From Stemphylium vesicarium (Eukaryota > Ascomycota > Dothideomycetes > Pleosporales > Pleosporaceae): a DNA stretch of 42,907 bases. The stretch spans positions 1 through 42,907 of the forward strand of contig QXCR01000203.1 of NCBI GenBank assembly GCA_004380135.1, written 5' to 3'. The notes beneath the pieces were generated by a model. That model made no database searches, had not been told where the DNA came from, and saw only the letters and a list, made by a program, of their open reading frames with translations. Shown piece by piece: positions 9,236 to 21,018 of this stretch. Position 1 is the stretch's first letter, and each line of letters opens with the position of its first letter. The translations under genes were made by a program, and so were the position numbers.

Positions 9236-11185
9236 TAGACAATCAATCACGTTAGACATGTTAAAAACGCACATCTTCTCTTTTTTCCTTGGCGCTTGCT
9301 TCAGAGCTTAACATACAAACACGCGTACAAACACGTTTATGCACGCGCGTTCTCCGTTCTCCGTTCCCGTTGCCATTATCATTCGTACGACGATTTGTAT
9401 TTTTCTGAACTTCGCATTCGGGAAAAATTTAAATGGGGACCGAGCAGGGACAAGGGGGGCCGGGGGTGACGAGCATGATTCACGATTGTGCAGGGGTGGG
9501 GGCGTGGGCTAGTAGGTGCGTTATCTCCGATCGACGGAGACATGGGAGGGCTTGCTTGTCCGAGGATGAGAATACGAGGGATGGCGCAGGATGGGATGGG
9601 ATTCAGGAGGGGGGAATGAGAATGGCATGGTTGGGTTGGGATTGTACCGCGTGGGGGGATTGTACGGGTATGTGCGGTTGCCTGATGCTGCGAGTTGGCG
9701 ATTGGGTATTCACCTCTCCTACCTCGCTATCCTGACGTACTCATCGAGTATTCATGCTTACAACTTCGCCCTTTTCTTATTTGCTTTCTTAGCTAATTCA
9801 TGCAGTTTCAGAGCCTCTCTAACACCCTGGTTGATAAGCACACCCATCTTCTGAAAAGCCACTCACAATGAAGCTATGTTCAGCGCTGCAAACATTCAAC
9901 GTGAGCGAGAGCCTTTTACCCATATCTCTAAGACCAACTCTACTATTTTCTGTATTAGCAACCCGAGTTTTCTAATGAGTAAGATCAAGGTAGTGGAACA
10001 TAGACAAGTCAATAGACCCGCGGATCATCTTCAGAAAGACTGCTGCAAAATCCTAGTGCGCGTGTTGCACTGGACTCGCTTTTGTGGATGCGACGGGGAT
10101 GAGCAGGTTGACTTTAGTACGGGGTATAGGTTGGGGGGAGATGTCGGCAGAGTTGAGAGGGTCTGAAGTGCGGGAAACCTTTCTGGATAGTAGTGATGAG
10201 AATGAAGACACTGTGACATTTGAATTTACCATCCTCGTTGCACGGATTCTGCACCTCGTCGCGTTACTTGTGGTGCCTGGCGGTGTAGTAAACTGATGGA
10301 TCCTTGATGGAAAATGTGCTGCTATTGGATGTTTACTACCTCGTTGCTTGGTTGTTCGTCATGCGGGACTGAGTCGAAATTCACAATGGTCGAGGAGGTT
10401 ATCTCCCGCTTCAGATGAGAACCAGCTTTTGGATGCATAAATCTCCAGGGTCTTCGATTATGGGCTGCTGGCTCGACGGGTATGGTGTTATGATTTGCGC
10501 TTGTTTTGGAAAGCTGTATCGAGGTCGGAGATGAGAATAGTCGCAATGAGGTGGTTTGCCAGAGTTTATCGCATAAGTCGCACCTCGGCAAACTTCTCGG
10601 TGTTCTTGGATGCGACACCTTCGCCATTCCATGGCGACGAGATTCTGAAAACACATGAACATATTTGATGCCCGTGTATGTAGGTAGTACGGAGCAGCTT
10701 CCGATCACGTGGCTCTGAACTAGTCGGGTTCGTATCAGAAGGAAGCTACACCCTATTCGTCGTTAGGTCCGGTAATATGAAACAATTGCCCGCCCAAGAG
10801 GTACCTAGGTACCTAGGTACCGCCGCCGACCTTGCACGAGCTTCCAACACCAGTCCCAGAGTAGTCATATAACCTCTCTTACAGCCGCGTACTCGTCACC
10901 GCTATGGTGGCAATCGGTCCCTTGAGCTGTTCGCCGCTCGGTCATTTGCCCCGCCGCAATTCCAACCGCCCTTCTCTAACTGTCGAAGCTCGCGCGGTAG
11001 ATACGGCATGCGTAGGCAGATAGGTCCACACATACTCTGTTAATTCCACCAGTTAGATTTTCTTGTTGCGACAATCCAGACGTTCCGAATCTTCTTGCGC
11101 GCCGTAAGGCATGCGTTTCTTGCTTCGATCCTCCGGTGTACGACCGGATCCCGCTCACTATAGAAGCAAAAGCCGGAAACGATAG
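9236..11185. other. Gene-poor intergenic stretch
   Basis: No recognisable gene. A G-rich segment at about 9430-9680 produces an ORF with skewed Gly/Trp/Met composition that looks like a by-product of base composition. A short ORF at 10322-10708 on the minus strand has no family features. A tandem palindromic octamer occurs at 10802-10821. Confidence 0.4.
10802..10821. repeat. Tandem palindromic octamer TACCTAGG
   Basis: TACCTAGG is present twice in a row plus the first half of a third copy, so the whole 20-bp tract is nearly its own reverse complement. This is a simple repeat. Confidence 0.7.
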
Positions 11186-11712
11186 CACAGCGCCCAGGCT
11201 CATTTGTATGATGGAGAACAAACATTAGTCTTGTTAAACTGGCCCGGCTCTAGAATCCAGACACGCTGTAGTAGCCTTGCGTGGATACCCTTACTGTGCG
11301 AGGACTTACTTGCGATCACAGGGTCCAAACGTCGTTTCTTACCCGAACGTGTCCCCTGAACCAAGAAAACGGTCGAACCATTTTTGTACAAACTCTTCAA
11401 GCTGGAATATATCATCGACTTGGCATTCCACGATGTATCCCAATCGTTCATCAAGAGACTTCAATATGAAGCTCGTCGGCTGCATCTTTCCCAGAAGGTG
11501 CTTCTGCTACCAGGCAGGACGTCATCGATATAGAACTTCAAAGGTTCAGTCCAGACTTTGCAGATCCCTGGATCCCACTCTACCCGCATTGGCTGCCGTC
11601 ACTTGATCTGGCAAGTACGAAGAGTGAATACTCTGTATGGTTCTTCGGCCCGTCCATCGGCGAAGGCCCCGCCAACGTCTTCGGCCCGTCGATAACGCAA
11701 TCTTTGCGGTAG
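11186..11712 (+). pseudogene. Probable relic of an unknown protein-coding gene
   Basis: One frame runs from 11186 to a TAG at 11531 and is broken only by a TGA at 11357-11359. It contains protein-like segments such as EPFLYKLFKLEYIIDLAFHD and FIKRLQYEARRLHLSQKVLL. A second frame, open from 11470 to a TAG at 11710, then reads RQDVIDIELQRFSPDFADPW and LASTKSEYSVWFFGPSIGEG. The two join naturally if one frameshift near 11515 is assumed. Neither part starts with a convincing ATG. I do not recognise the family. This could be a decayed gene or transposon fragment; chance open frames are the alternative. Confidence 0.35.
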
Positions 11713-13029
11713 AGGCGAGATCAACGGAGGACCCCATTGCAGGACCAGGCGCCGTGTGGCCCTCGGCCAGACCACGTAGTCGGCAGTCTTTATGATCATG
11801 TGCCGATGCGCGCCGGTGCTTGTCATCTGTGGTATTAGTCATGTGCGAAGACCCCATTCATGTGAATATCCCTCGCTCCTATTGTTTCTTAGAGTCCCGC
11901 AGGATTCTATGGCTCGGTCTCGCGTATCTTCCTTTGCTATTTAGCAGCAGTCTCGGCCTTCACCTCCCAGATAATTGTCATGCACTTTGCCACAGCGTGC
12001 CTCGTATCCGAGGGTTGAAGGATCGTGACGCAACGATGTCACCGTTTGAGTCCGAGAAGTGGTACCTGACAGCAGTCATTGCCCTAGCCAAGCGCTGGAA
12101 ACCCCTGCGTAAGAGATGAAGAAGAATCCTGCGACGATCTATTGCGATTAGCGCGATAGCAGCTCATTGGCCAGTCGAGTCAGATCTGGCATCGGCAACT
12201 TCATTGGCTCGGAAAATTGGCCCTCTTGCAAGATATTGGCGATCGCATTAGATCCTTCGTTGAGTATCGTAATGGTCACAATAGTTAGGGCTTTCTTTAT
12301 GGGGTGTTTTTGGCGGCACAGTTGTCCAGCGAATATCCTCGTTTCTTCTACGCCGCAGCGGCTGTGGCCTCCCGACGAATCATCTCCCGAAGCCCCGGAC
12401 AGGAAAACCAAATCTTGTAGTTGCCATGCCACACACCATTGTGATCAAAAGCAGGAAAAGTGCGGTCTCGCACTGAGACACCCACTCACAGCGTCGTACA
12501 CTGGGCGGTGGTGTTGAACTCCTTAATCAGAACCTCACAAAGGAAGAGCATAGCATTCCTTCAGCAACTTGGGACTGTAGGATGCAGGCGAGTAGCTGAG
12601 AACTGGGAACTGATACAGCAATCCCTTGAGGCGCACGAGGCGATGGAACTCGGGATTGTGTTACAATGAGCGTGGGGCGACCCTGCAACACGGAAATCGG
12701 GACTTCCAATGCAGCGCACCATCCACGACACCCTGGGATAGAGTTTGAGAGAAAACCTGTCAAATGCAAGCATCCGCTACTCGCTCTTCGCTTATCTGCT
12801 AGCGTTGAGTCTCTACCTGCGTTATCCCTGCAGGAACGGCATAAAGCTAGCTTGGCAACGGGTCTGAATCGTAAACCGCAGCCTCGTGGAAAAGTAGGGC
12901 AGACGGCCTGCTGTCAGTCATTAGGGCATGCGTCCCCGGCCGACTACTCGTTGGGCCGCTACCATATAACCATTCTGCATCTTTCAGAACAGCGCCGGCG
13001 CTGGCCTACACACCTAGGTGCCCGTCAAG
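11713..13029. other. Gene-poor stretch between the relic and the rhodopsin-domain gene
   Basis: Nothing here is firmly recognised. A minus-strand 94-codon ORF at 12148-12432 has a plausible amphipathic C-terminal half (ALTIVTITILNEGSNAIANI) and could be another relic, but no start context or homologue supports it. The last few hundred bases should hold the promoter of the next gene. Confidence 0.35.
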
Positions 13030-14455
13030 ATGTCTACTTGGGAGCAGATGTACATTCAGATGATAGCGCATGCGCCGCCAGAAGATGAGCCGCTGCCGTT
13101 GTCAAACCAAAGAGCCACCATGTACGGCACCACGCTGACGTTCTTGGTATGCTCCCACAACCTTTCAGCATGTCAGAGACTGACATTACATCTAGATCGT
13201 GGCATGGCTTGCAGTCTTTTTCCGGCTTTGGGTTCGAATCAGAGTTGTCAAAGAATTGGGCTGGGATGATATCTTCGTGGTTCTCGCTCAGGTATGTACG
13301 CCACAAGTAGAACATGCGGGGTGAGAGGAAACATTGACTCGGTTTCTAGAGCATGAACACCGCAGCGACTATTCTGATGTGTCTTTGTAAGATTGTCTAC
13401 CATATGGAGAGCTCATCTGGCTAACAGCACCAGCGGTCAACCATGGTCTCGGCAAGCACATGCTTTACCTTCCATACAATGACTTGGTCATGTATCTAAT
13501 GGTCTGCACGACTGTTGCATATGTCGAACCACAGACTGACCAGCAAAACAGCTTTATTACATTGAGCTCGCACTCTACATCAGCAATTGCGCAGTCATCA
13601 AAATCGCTTTACTTCTCCAATACCTGCGCATCTTCAAAGCCGGTGTGATGCGGTGGATTTGCATCGGTCTCCTCGTCATGGTAGTACTGTGGGGTATAGC
13701 CTTTGCCTTCACGGCCTGGTTCCCTTGCTTTCCAGTCAAGGGCTACTGGAACCGTACCATCGACGCAAACTGCTACGGCTTTGGTTTCGGTGACCTGGAC
13801 GGCTTTGTCACAATGTACAAGGCTCAGTCAGCTACCAACATGATGTTCGACATTGCCATCTTCATCGCTCCCATGGTACTCTTCCGGACACCGAACTTGA
13901 GGCAGAAGAACGTCTTAGCAATGGCTGGCGTCTTCACCTTTGGTGCAGTGTAAGTCGCCCATACCGAACCACGCTGGGTCTGCATACTAATCATGTTATA
14001 GCGTTGTCGGAACATCAGTCTGGCGCCTGCATGGCATCATAGAATCCAAGGGCGCTACATCACCCTACGTCGACTACACCTGGTGGTCCCCCACCATGAT
14101 CGTCCTCTCATGCCTTGAGATCGACCTCGCCATCATCTGCGCATCCATGCCCATCTTCTGGCCCATTATCGAGAAGTCACTCAGCGCCATCTTCGTCAGC
14201 TACGAGGTGCAAGTTGTTGAGGAGCGCGTCGATGACTACGGTCTCACGTACGAGCTAGAGCATATGAAAGGCGGAGATAGGGGCAGCATCAAGAGCAGTG
14301 GTACAAGCACACAAGAGCTGACACACGAGGATGAGGAGCATGGGAGGAAACCTCAGTTCACAGTAGGCTTCGATCCGCTGAACGAGGAGCAAAGAGGTGG
14401 TGGCTTGAGTACGAATGTTGAGACTACTGCAGCGCCGCAGAAATGGCAGTTGTAA
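13030..14455 (+). CDS. Fungal rhodopsin-domain integral membrane protein
   Basis: A seven-helix plasma-membrane protein of the large fungal rhodopsin-domain family (SAT4/PTH11-like). Roles are mostly unknown; some members are receptor-like. Six exons: 13030-13146, 13196-13291, 13350-13386, 13434-13501, 13552-13949 and 14002-14455, giving 389 residues. Introns are 47-58 bp. Family marks include LGWDDIFVVLAQ after the first helix pair, NHGLGKH near residue 85, YYIELALYISNCAVIKIALL, an extracellular loop with Cys and Trp residues, and the last helix region CLEIDLAIICASMPIFWPII. The tail is hydrophilic, with Ser, Thr and acidic residues. The exon 3/4 acceptor is uncertain: the AG at 13427 would add two residues. 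No CFEM cysteine domain precedes the helices. Confidence 0.88.
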
Positions 14456-17400
14456 AGAAACAATGGCATATACTTTTCATTGGCATTGCACAAACTTTGA
14501 GAAGAACCATTGATTGTGACGCTTCCTACCATAACACGAACATAATGATAATGTATCTTCTACCACCCAACATCCTGACCCATCGCACCCATTCTAGTCT
14601 CTAACTACCCGTCCCCTCCAACAAGCTTTATCGCGCAATATGCGATCAGCACTTCTTGCGCACCATCTTCCCTCTACCACCGCTACTGCTACCGTCTACC
14701 CGCCGCCGGTGGGTGGACGCGACCACCATACTACGGCAAAGTTCACGCCTCCGCCCCACAATTCCGAAACCTGCGACCTGCAAACCTGCAACCTTAACGC
14801 ACGCGCTCGACTCAAAGTATACATCGCCGAAGTTGGGTGTGCGTGTGTCAGTCGTGAACCCACCACGCGTGGTATTCATAAGGCTTGTGAAACGAGTTTA
14901 ACCTATGGTTCTTAGATGGGCGATGGAGATCGCGCAGGGTACGTGGTAAACTGCTCCGGTCGTTCTTCTCTCCCTTGGATTGGGGTTTGTCTTGTTTCGC
15001 GCAGTTGTGTAGTTCTGCGTCGAGCGCTTGCGCGCTATGGTATTATCGGCGCAGGGCGAGACTTTTGCTGCAAGCGGTAAGCTCACCGTTCCGCATGAGT
15101 AGAGCAAATGTAAAAAATTCTCCGGCCCTTTTATCGCGGGGGTTAGCGAAGTAGGCTGATTGCGGAGACAGATTATGCATGATTCTTTGCGTGCGCACGA
15201 GATGACGATGCGTGGTGGGGCTTGCAAAGGTATGGGGACGTGGTGTTATCTGGACCGATTGCTTCGTATCACAGGGGCAGCATGGTGTAGTCGTGCATTC
15301 GTTGTGCTAGATGCATGTTTCTGGGGGCACATTGTTGGCGTGACAAGTAATTCAGGGTGTGCTATTTGCAGGGTGGTGATGTGCGTGGCAGGTAGGGCGA
15401 GTTGCTGTGCTGCAGGCTGCGTGGTATAACCTGGGGTTTGCGACCTAAACTTTACTTCCCTCTATGCCGTGCATCGCGCGATGTACGACTGGTAGGACTG
15501 CGTGGTCTGTAAGTCAGATGCGAAGTCGACTGCGACTAAGTCCTGTTCCTTGTCCGTTTCGTCTGTCCATGTATTCTCCTGTCAAATGCGTCGTCCAACA
15601 GATATCTCTTTCCGCTTTGTTTTATCTCTCAATCCATTCGTCTGCTCGAGGGCGCCCCATCGACACGAAGCCATCGCTCATATCTACCAACTCGACTTGC
15701 TTGTCGAAAAAAGCACTCGGGAATGCTGCGGCCCAACTGCACCACCTGGATTCCTTCAAGCCTGTTTTCATACCCGTTTGCAGTCATACTGCATCATCCC
15801 CAGCATCTCCCTGTTACAGTTGTTTTCTGCCTCACTTTTTACTTTTGTCGATCTTAGGCTGGAGTAATCGACGACCTCGTGGTCAGTCACCGGCAGCCTG
15901 TGGTTGGTGGAGCACTAGCATGAGCGACGATCAGACGTCGAGCCAACGACGTTCTTTCGCGCTCGCTTCGTACGGTCGATTTTAGCTTTCCCCTGGGTGT
16001 TGCTTTTCCTGCAGCTTGTCCCTTGTTTCCTGCAATGAGGTTGAATGCATGCGTCGATCGAAGATGCGCAAAAGCAACTCAATATGGCGTCTGTCTCGCG
16101 TACTCGCATGGTTTAGCGGACCCAGTAGTGTGTGCTGGTGGAACTTGCAGATGATGGTGGTGTGCATTAAATCCTGGAGTAGCTACCGCGTTGCTGGGGC
16201 GAACAGCGGAATGTACGGCATTCTGGTCAAGCTGGTGCCATTGCGACCGTTGACGACTTAATTCGCTCCGAATTCCGCAAAGGGACGCTTTTAGTCGAAT
16301 CAAATCGAGGAAAGGAACAAAGAGATGGGAGAAGGTTGATCGGGAATAAGGCGCGAAGATGTGGGCATGCGCGTGCCAGACTACCTGCGTAGCGTGACCG
16401 ACTCCGCGGCGGCGGGAGCGCCAGACAAAACTACGCTCACACTAATGGACCTTCCAGCGTCACAATTTCCATGGAGAATTAGGTTACTTTTAGCATCCTT
16501 TCTGCTAACAGATTCGACTCATAGAAGTCTCTAGGCTTCTTTAATGATAGAGTTTGAGCTGCTTCATCACCTTTACAGCTGACGCTATTGCGAAGCAACG
16601 ACCCTAGATAACATACGCGAGCATCGATTCTAATAGCTGGCCACTCTCCGCCACTATTCTGGGTCGTATTATAGCTGTCTCTGAATCTTTTTTGTTTTCT
16701 ATGTCCCTACTCGAAAAGGTACCGCTCGAGACGTTCCGGCTACTGCAGGTACAGGGTTTAGCGAACCTGTGCGCTCAGGCGGTGACGTATGAACGAACTA
16801 TACCCCGCATCTGATACTATAATTGGCCTCAGTGGGCGTCGCACAATTCCCTCCCGATCCCCCATCGAAGCGGCTCGATATATGATCAGAGTTGTATCGA
16901 GTGCTGCGATGAAATTTCACCATGCCCTTCCAGTGCGTTGCTGTGAAACGACTGAACGAACGCATTTCATAGCTCTTGAGTGGAAGCCTTAAACCGACAT
17001 TATCGGGACCTTGCTTCCATCAACACAAGGATTTCCAAAATTCCACTATCGGAAGAATTGGCTGATTGCCATCTAATATCGATAATGTGGTTCTTAGGGT
17101 GCCAACAAATATCACGATCAAGGCTGTTGTGACATGCTCGGCATCCGGAATTGGCGGCCAATGCGATAGGTCGCCGTCCCGTTGGATAAGTACCAGAAGG
17201 GGTGGAATGTTATCCGTGGTGTCACATGGGTCCTCAAAAGTACTCAACGCCAATACTCTAACCACCAACGAAAACAGCCGGCGGTGTTTATAGAGCGCCT
17301 ACGCGCCGAGGAACCGGATGCGGCTGAGGTATTCATCATGACAACAAGGGCTTTCCTACTTAGGTGCAGTGGGAACCGAGGTTCTCCCGCCTTTCTTTGT

Positions 17401-17759
17401 CTTCGACGCGAGACAAGTGCTTCCGGTTCTGATGTTTGCTTTGATGGTTAGCTAACGGAAATGTAGTATTGTTATGGTCGTCAATCGAGCTCATTTCTGT
17501 GCCGCATATGGCCTCTTCTCTGTTACACCTCCAGGTCAATATGTAGCGCAAAACAATGGATCTAGAATATTTAAATCACGACAAAAGCACTGAACTGGAG
17601 GAATTTAGTTTTCTCTGATCTCACCAGATCCAATTGTGTTCTTTGGGCAGCAGAGGTATTCGAAATCCTGGTTAGACGTCGCGACAGCAGACCTCAGCAT
17701 CACTGGTCCCAATGACACCAAATCCTTCCTTATCAAGCTTAAACAGTTCGATCATTGCG
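14456..17759. other. Long intergenic stretch, nothing recognised
   Basis: About 3.3 kb with scattered overlapping ORFs of up to 173 codons on both strands, none with conserved motifs or a plausible gene structure. A minus-strand 82-codon frame at 17020-17268 contains an Ile/Val-rich hydrophobic stretch, but nothing supports it further. An imperfect 18-bp palindrome lies near 16525. Base composition is not strongly AT-rich, so this is not a typical RIP-degraded repeat block. Confidence 0.4.
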
Positions 17760-18818
17760 ATGATGACATCTCCGAAGAGCGACCACATAGTCATCGACTC
17801 CACCGGAGAGACATTATTGTTACTGGAAATCCCCAGCGCGGGCTTTGCGGTCTGGACGGACTCCGAAGATGTAGACTACGACTCACAAGACACGAACGCG
17901 GAAAACGTCGATGATGCATTCATTCATGAAGGCGATCTCGAAGAAGAAAGCATGCCCAACTGGGCGAAGTGGGAAGAACATGAAGTGAACAAAAAGGAGG
18001 AAGAGAACGTCAGAACGCTAGTTGATTCACCACTCCCATCTGTCTCCATGGTATGGGAAGAATACTCTACACACTCAACGGTATATGACTCCGTTGAGCT
18101 AGTGGCTCCTCCAGCCATCATCTACCAAGTCTCGTCAGCACACCTGACAACAGCATCACCGAGGTTCAAAGACGAACTAACCTTCCAGGGCGAGAGCTGT
18201 AAAGACAAAGACGGCTTCTACCATCTAAAAGCTTCACACTGGGACCCCGCCGCCTTCGCCATTCTACTCAACGTACTGCATGCCCGTTACCGACGCATAC
18301 CAAAAGAGCCGAGTTTGGAAATGCTCGCCAAAATAGCCGTCATGGTCGACTACTGCAAGTGCTGGGAAGCCTTCGAACTGATATCCGGGATATGGATCAG
18401 ACACGTCCGGGCGCACCATCCCATACCGAAAACCTACAACCGTGACTTGATGCTATGGATGCTCATATCCTGGGTTTTCAAGCTACCAAAAGAGTTCTCC
18501 AGATCCACTGCACGAGCATTGCGACAGTGCACGCAATTCAGCATCCAAGATCTGGATCTTGGTATCCCGCCTGATATCCCACGTACGTTTTACCAGCCTC
18601 GTTACTACTCTGCTTCCCAACCCACTAAACGAATTGTAGAGGCAATACAAACCCGCCGCACGGCCGCCATAACCCAAGTCCTCGAGACGTGCAACTACTG
18701 GATCGACGAGTTCAGCGACACATACACGTGTAAAGTCGGGGAACACATGTCGTTTGAATGTAGTTCCATGCTGCTCGGCGCGCTCATGAAGCAGATGAAG
18801 AGTCTGGGTTTCTTATAG
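17760..18818 (+). CDS. BTB/POZ-type fungal protein, probably shortened at the C-terminus
   Basis: 352 residues when started at MMTSPKSDHIVIDSTGE; an in-frame ATG 16 codons upstream (17712) is the alternative, and the later one was preferred because the family-like sequence begins there. After a short N-terminal strand the protein has a very acidic insert (about residues 33-85). The BTB-like core follows: YQVSSAHLTTASPRFKDEL is the typical segment where family members read as a strand, helix and phenylalanine-containing turn. Next come a helical region with WDPAAFAILLNVLHARYRRI and a C-terminal helical domain. Such proteins are thought to be protein-interaction adaptors, often for ubiquitin ligases; the partner is unknown. 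The stop at 18816-18818 is followed by further family-like sequence in the same frame (see the next entry). Confidence 0.7.
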   Translation: MMTSPKSDHIVIDSTGETLLLLEIPSAGFAVWTDSEDVDYDSQDTNAENVDDAFIHEGDLEEESMPNWAKWEEHEVNKKEEENVRTLVDSPLPSVSMVWEEYSTHSTVYDSVELVAPPAIIYQVSSAHLTTASPRFKDELTFQGESCKDKDGFYHLKASHWDPAAFAILLNVLHARYRRIPKEPSLEMLAKIAVMVDYCKCWEAFELISGIWIRHVRAHHPIPKTYNRDLMLWMLISWVFKLPKEFSRSTARALRQCTQFSIQDLDLGIPPDIPRTFYQPRYYSASQPTKRIVEAIQTRRTAAITQVLETCNYWIDEFSDTYTCKVGEHMSFECSSMLLGALMKQMKSLGFL

Positions 18819-19094
18819 CCGCACGCTGTCGCGCCGTTTGATGGGTTCAGTCTTGAGAGTGTGACTGAGGGTGTCAAGGGGATGAGATCACCGGCTTGGG
18901 AAACGTAGAATGAGGTTAATGAGCTTTATCCTATTAGGCACGCTTATAGTCTTGAGGACACGGTTGTACGGGATGCTGCGAGGGTTGTTACGAGGGCGAA
19001 GGGGCTGGTTTTGGCGGATTTCTTGAAGGGGGTTGAGGGTGAGGAGGAGTGGGGTCGTAGTATCTCTGTCTTTGAGGCTCTTGGGGTTTGTTAG
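18816..19094 (+). pseudogene. In-frame continuation of the BTB-type gene behind two TAG codons
   Basis: After TAG at 18816-18818 the same frame continues with APFDGFSLESVTEGVKGMRS, meets TAG at 18906-18908, then continues with NEVNELYPIRHAYSLEDTVV and ends at TAG 19092-19094. The composition and helical character match the preceding domain, so the ancestral protein was probably about 90 residues longer. Both internal TAGs are what a C-to-T change in CAG would yield. This might be a recent partial inactivation, tolerated truncation, readthrough or sequencing error. Confidence 0.5.
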
Positions 19095-19423
19095 CTGTTT
19101 GAAGCCTTTTTCCTTTTGTGTGAGAGAATTCTGATCGCACACAGTCCGAAATAATCTTACCCAAGTGAAGGAAGTTGGACTTTTGTACCTCCATCACTCT
19201 TTGTTCACGTTTCAGATTCGCAACTTCATGATGACGCATGTAGTGTAAATCCGGAGATGACAGGATACCAAAAGATGGTTTACACATGTACCTAGTATAG
19301 AACCGCAATGTCCATGTCATTAATTCTGGCAGGGCTCGCTATGCTGGGGTATAATAATCTCTGTACGCAGGAAAAAGAAGTCCAAAAGAAGTCCACGAGC
19401 CATGGTAAAAGGCTAAAGGCACA
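19095..19423. other. Convergent spacer
   Basis: Lies between the 3' ends of the BTB-type gene and MCT1. I see no gene in it; it presumably holds both 3' untranslated regions. Confidence 0.5.
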
Positions 19424-20709
19424 TCACTCGACGTCTAAATTCTCAGTGTCATCGAGTGCCCGCACAACCTCTTCCATCTCCTTTGGGCTGGTGATGCCCC
19501 ACACGCCACCGCCCTTGACTGACCCCTTCATGCCCACCTCTTTGCCAACCAGATTCCTGCCGACTTTGCCAGGCCCAATTCCGACGTAGCGCATAATCTT
19601 CTCCTTTTCGTGGAGGTATTTTATGCTCTTCCACCACTGCACGGTCTCGACGCAGCTCCGGGCTAGTAGGTCTTTGAGCTGTTCCTTGTCCGTGAATGGC
19701 TTCCCTGATACGTTGGATATGCAGGGCAAAATGCCTGGCCATGTCACGATATCACGTCCGTCTTCAGTCTCTTTGTGTAGTATACGCTTCATCGTCTCCT
19801 GAGCGGGCTTCATGAGAAGGCTGTGAAAGGGCGCGTCGGACTTTAAGCGTACGTGTCGCGGATCGTGGCCGCCGAATTGGCGGAGATTCGTAAGCAGCGT
19901 GCTTATCCGTGTGATGCTACCACTCAGTACGATCTGATTCTTCGAATTGAGATTTGCAATAGCGACCTGCTGGACTGCGGGAAGGTGGTCGCTGGAGTCT
20001 GTCTTGGAGCCAAGGGCGAGAAACTCATGTATGCCATGAATGAGGGCTTGCATGTGCTCCTCCGACTCGCATACCAAGGCTACCATGCCAAACTCGCCGC
20101 CTTCTTCGGCTACCGCTTCTTGACTGCACTTGGCCATGACCTCGGCTCGCTTCCGCACCATTCTCAGCGCGTCTTGGAATGTAAGATAGCCACCAGCCAC
20201 AAGGGCTGCAAACTCTCCCAACGAGTGCCCTAGAGTGACATCGACGCGCTCGCCAGTCTTGAAGCCAAACTCCTTCTCCAGTATGCGTAATATGAGGATC
20301 GAGGTCGCCATGATGGCAGGCTGCGCATTCTCAGTTTTGGTGAGCTCTGCATTGGTGCCGGATTCTATGACTCTCGTAAGAGGAAGTTTGAGCGTCTCGT
20401 CGATCTCTTCGAGGATGGGTTTCGCTGTGCTGGGGAAGGCTTCCAGCCACGGCGCACACATGCCCACTCGCTGGACACCCTGACCTATTTTCAGTCAGTA
20501 CACTGCGCTACTGAGTACAGTTGGAAACCATGAAAAAGCCTACCAGGAAAAAAGATGGCCGTCTTTGGCCTCTTGGTCGGCGCATCTCGTACGCTGCTCA
20601 TCCAACGGCGGCGGGCAGGCTGGCAACTATCTCCCCGCTGACCGCATCGCATACACCGCCGCGACAAACGCGGGACCGCTCTGGCCACGGGCGAGAAAGG
20701 GCTGGACAT
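19424..20709 (-). CDS. MCT1: Malonyl-CoA:acyl-carrier-protein transacylase, mitochondrial
   Basis: Transfers malonate from CoA to the mitochondrial acyl carrier protein, feeding type II fatty acid synthesis that supplies the lipoate precursor. Exons 20709-20544 and 20484-19424 (59-bp intron) give 408 residues. Residues 1-45 are Arg-rich with few acids, a likely mitochondrial presequence. FFPGQGVQRVGM starts the domain at about 53. QPAIMATS at 110 holds the oxyanion glutamine, GHSLGEFAAL at 141-150 has the nucleophile Ser143, RKRAEVM at 166 the carboxylate-binding Arg, and DAPFHSLLM near 272 the catalytic His276. The frame is open upstream to an ATG at 20961, but that would put unrelated sequence before the presequence, so 20709 was chosen. 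It is a single-domain FabD-type enzyme with no polyketide synthase nearby. Confidence 0.92.
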
Positions 20710-21018
20710 GGCGAAAGGATAAATTACGATGATCAGGGAATCATGGTTTAGAGCTTCGGTGAGCTTCGCGGAGATGCGGAGCTTCGAGCGCGGGGAATTG
20801 ACCAGAGCCCCGGCCCTGGAGCTTGGGCTAGTGTCGTGGGGTCGCGGCAGGCTCAACCTTCCCATGGCCGAGGTCTTGCTTTCCCGACACACCACCGAGG
20901 TCGCTGCGACCATAATGCATCGAGCTTCTACCGGGAATATCCGGGTGTGTATATTTCTCATGGAATTATCATCAAAGAAACTTCTTATCTGGACACGTCT
21001 TGACTAGCATCCCCTACA
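20710..21018. other. Spacer upstream of MCT1
   Basis: About 310 bp between the dehydrogenase 3' end and the MCT1 start, presumably the MCT1 promoter. Only the in-frame upstream extension of MCT1 is open here. Confidence 0.45.

Noticed and set aside
9433..9735. 100-codon Gly/Trp/Met-rich ORF
   Set aside because: Composition follows the G-rich DNA; no family features and no plausible neighbouring exon.
13225..13245. GGTTCGAATC resembling a tRNA B box
   Set aside because: It is inside a coding exon of the rhodopsin-domain gene, with no A box or cloverleaf around it.
15464..15985. 173-codon plus-strand ORF
   Set aside because: Ser/Pro/Cys/Arg-rich with no conserved motif; overlapped by another frame of similar length.
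17020..17268. 82-codon minus-strand ORF with hydrophobic stretch
   Set aside because: No homologous features, no gene structure around it; length is within chance.
14456..17759. RIP-degraded transposon block
   Set aside because: The stretch is not markedly AT-rich and shows no reverse transcriptase or transposase fragments in any frame that I can recognise.
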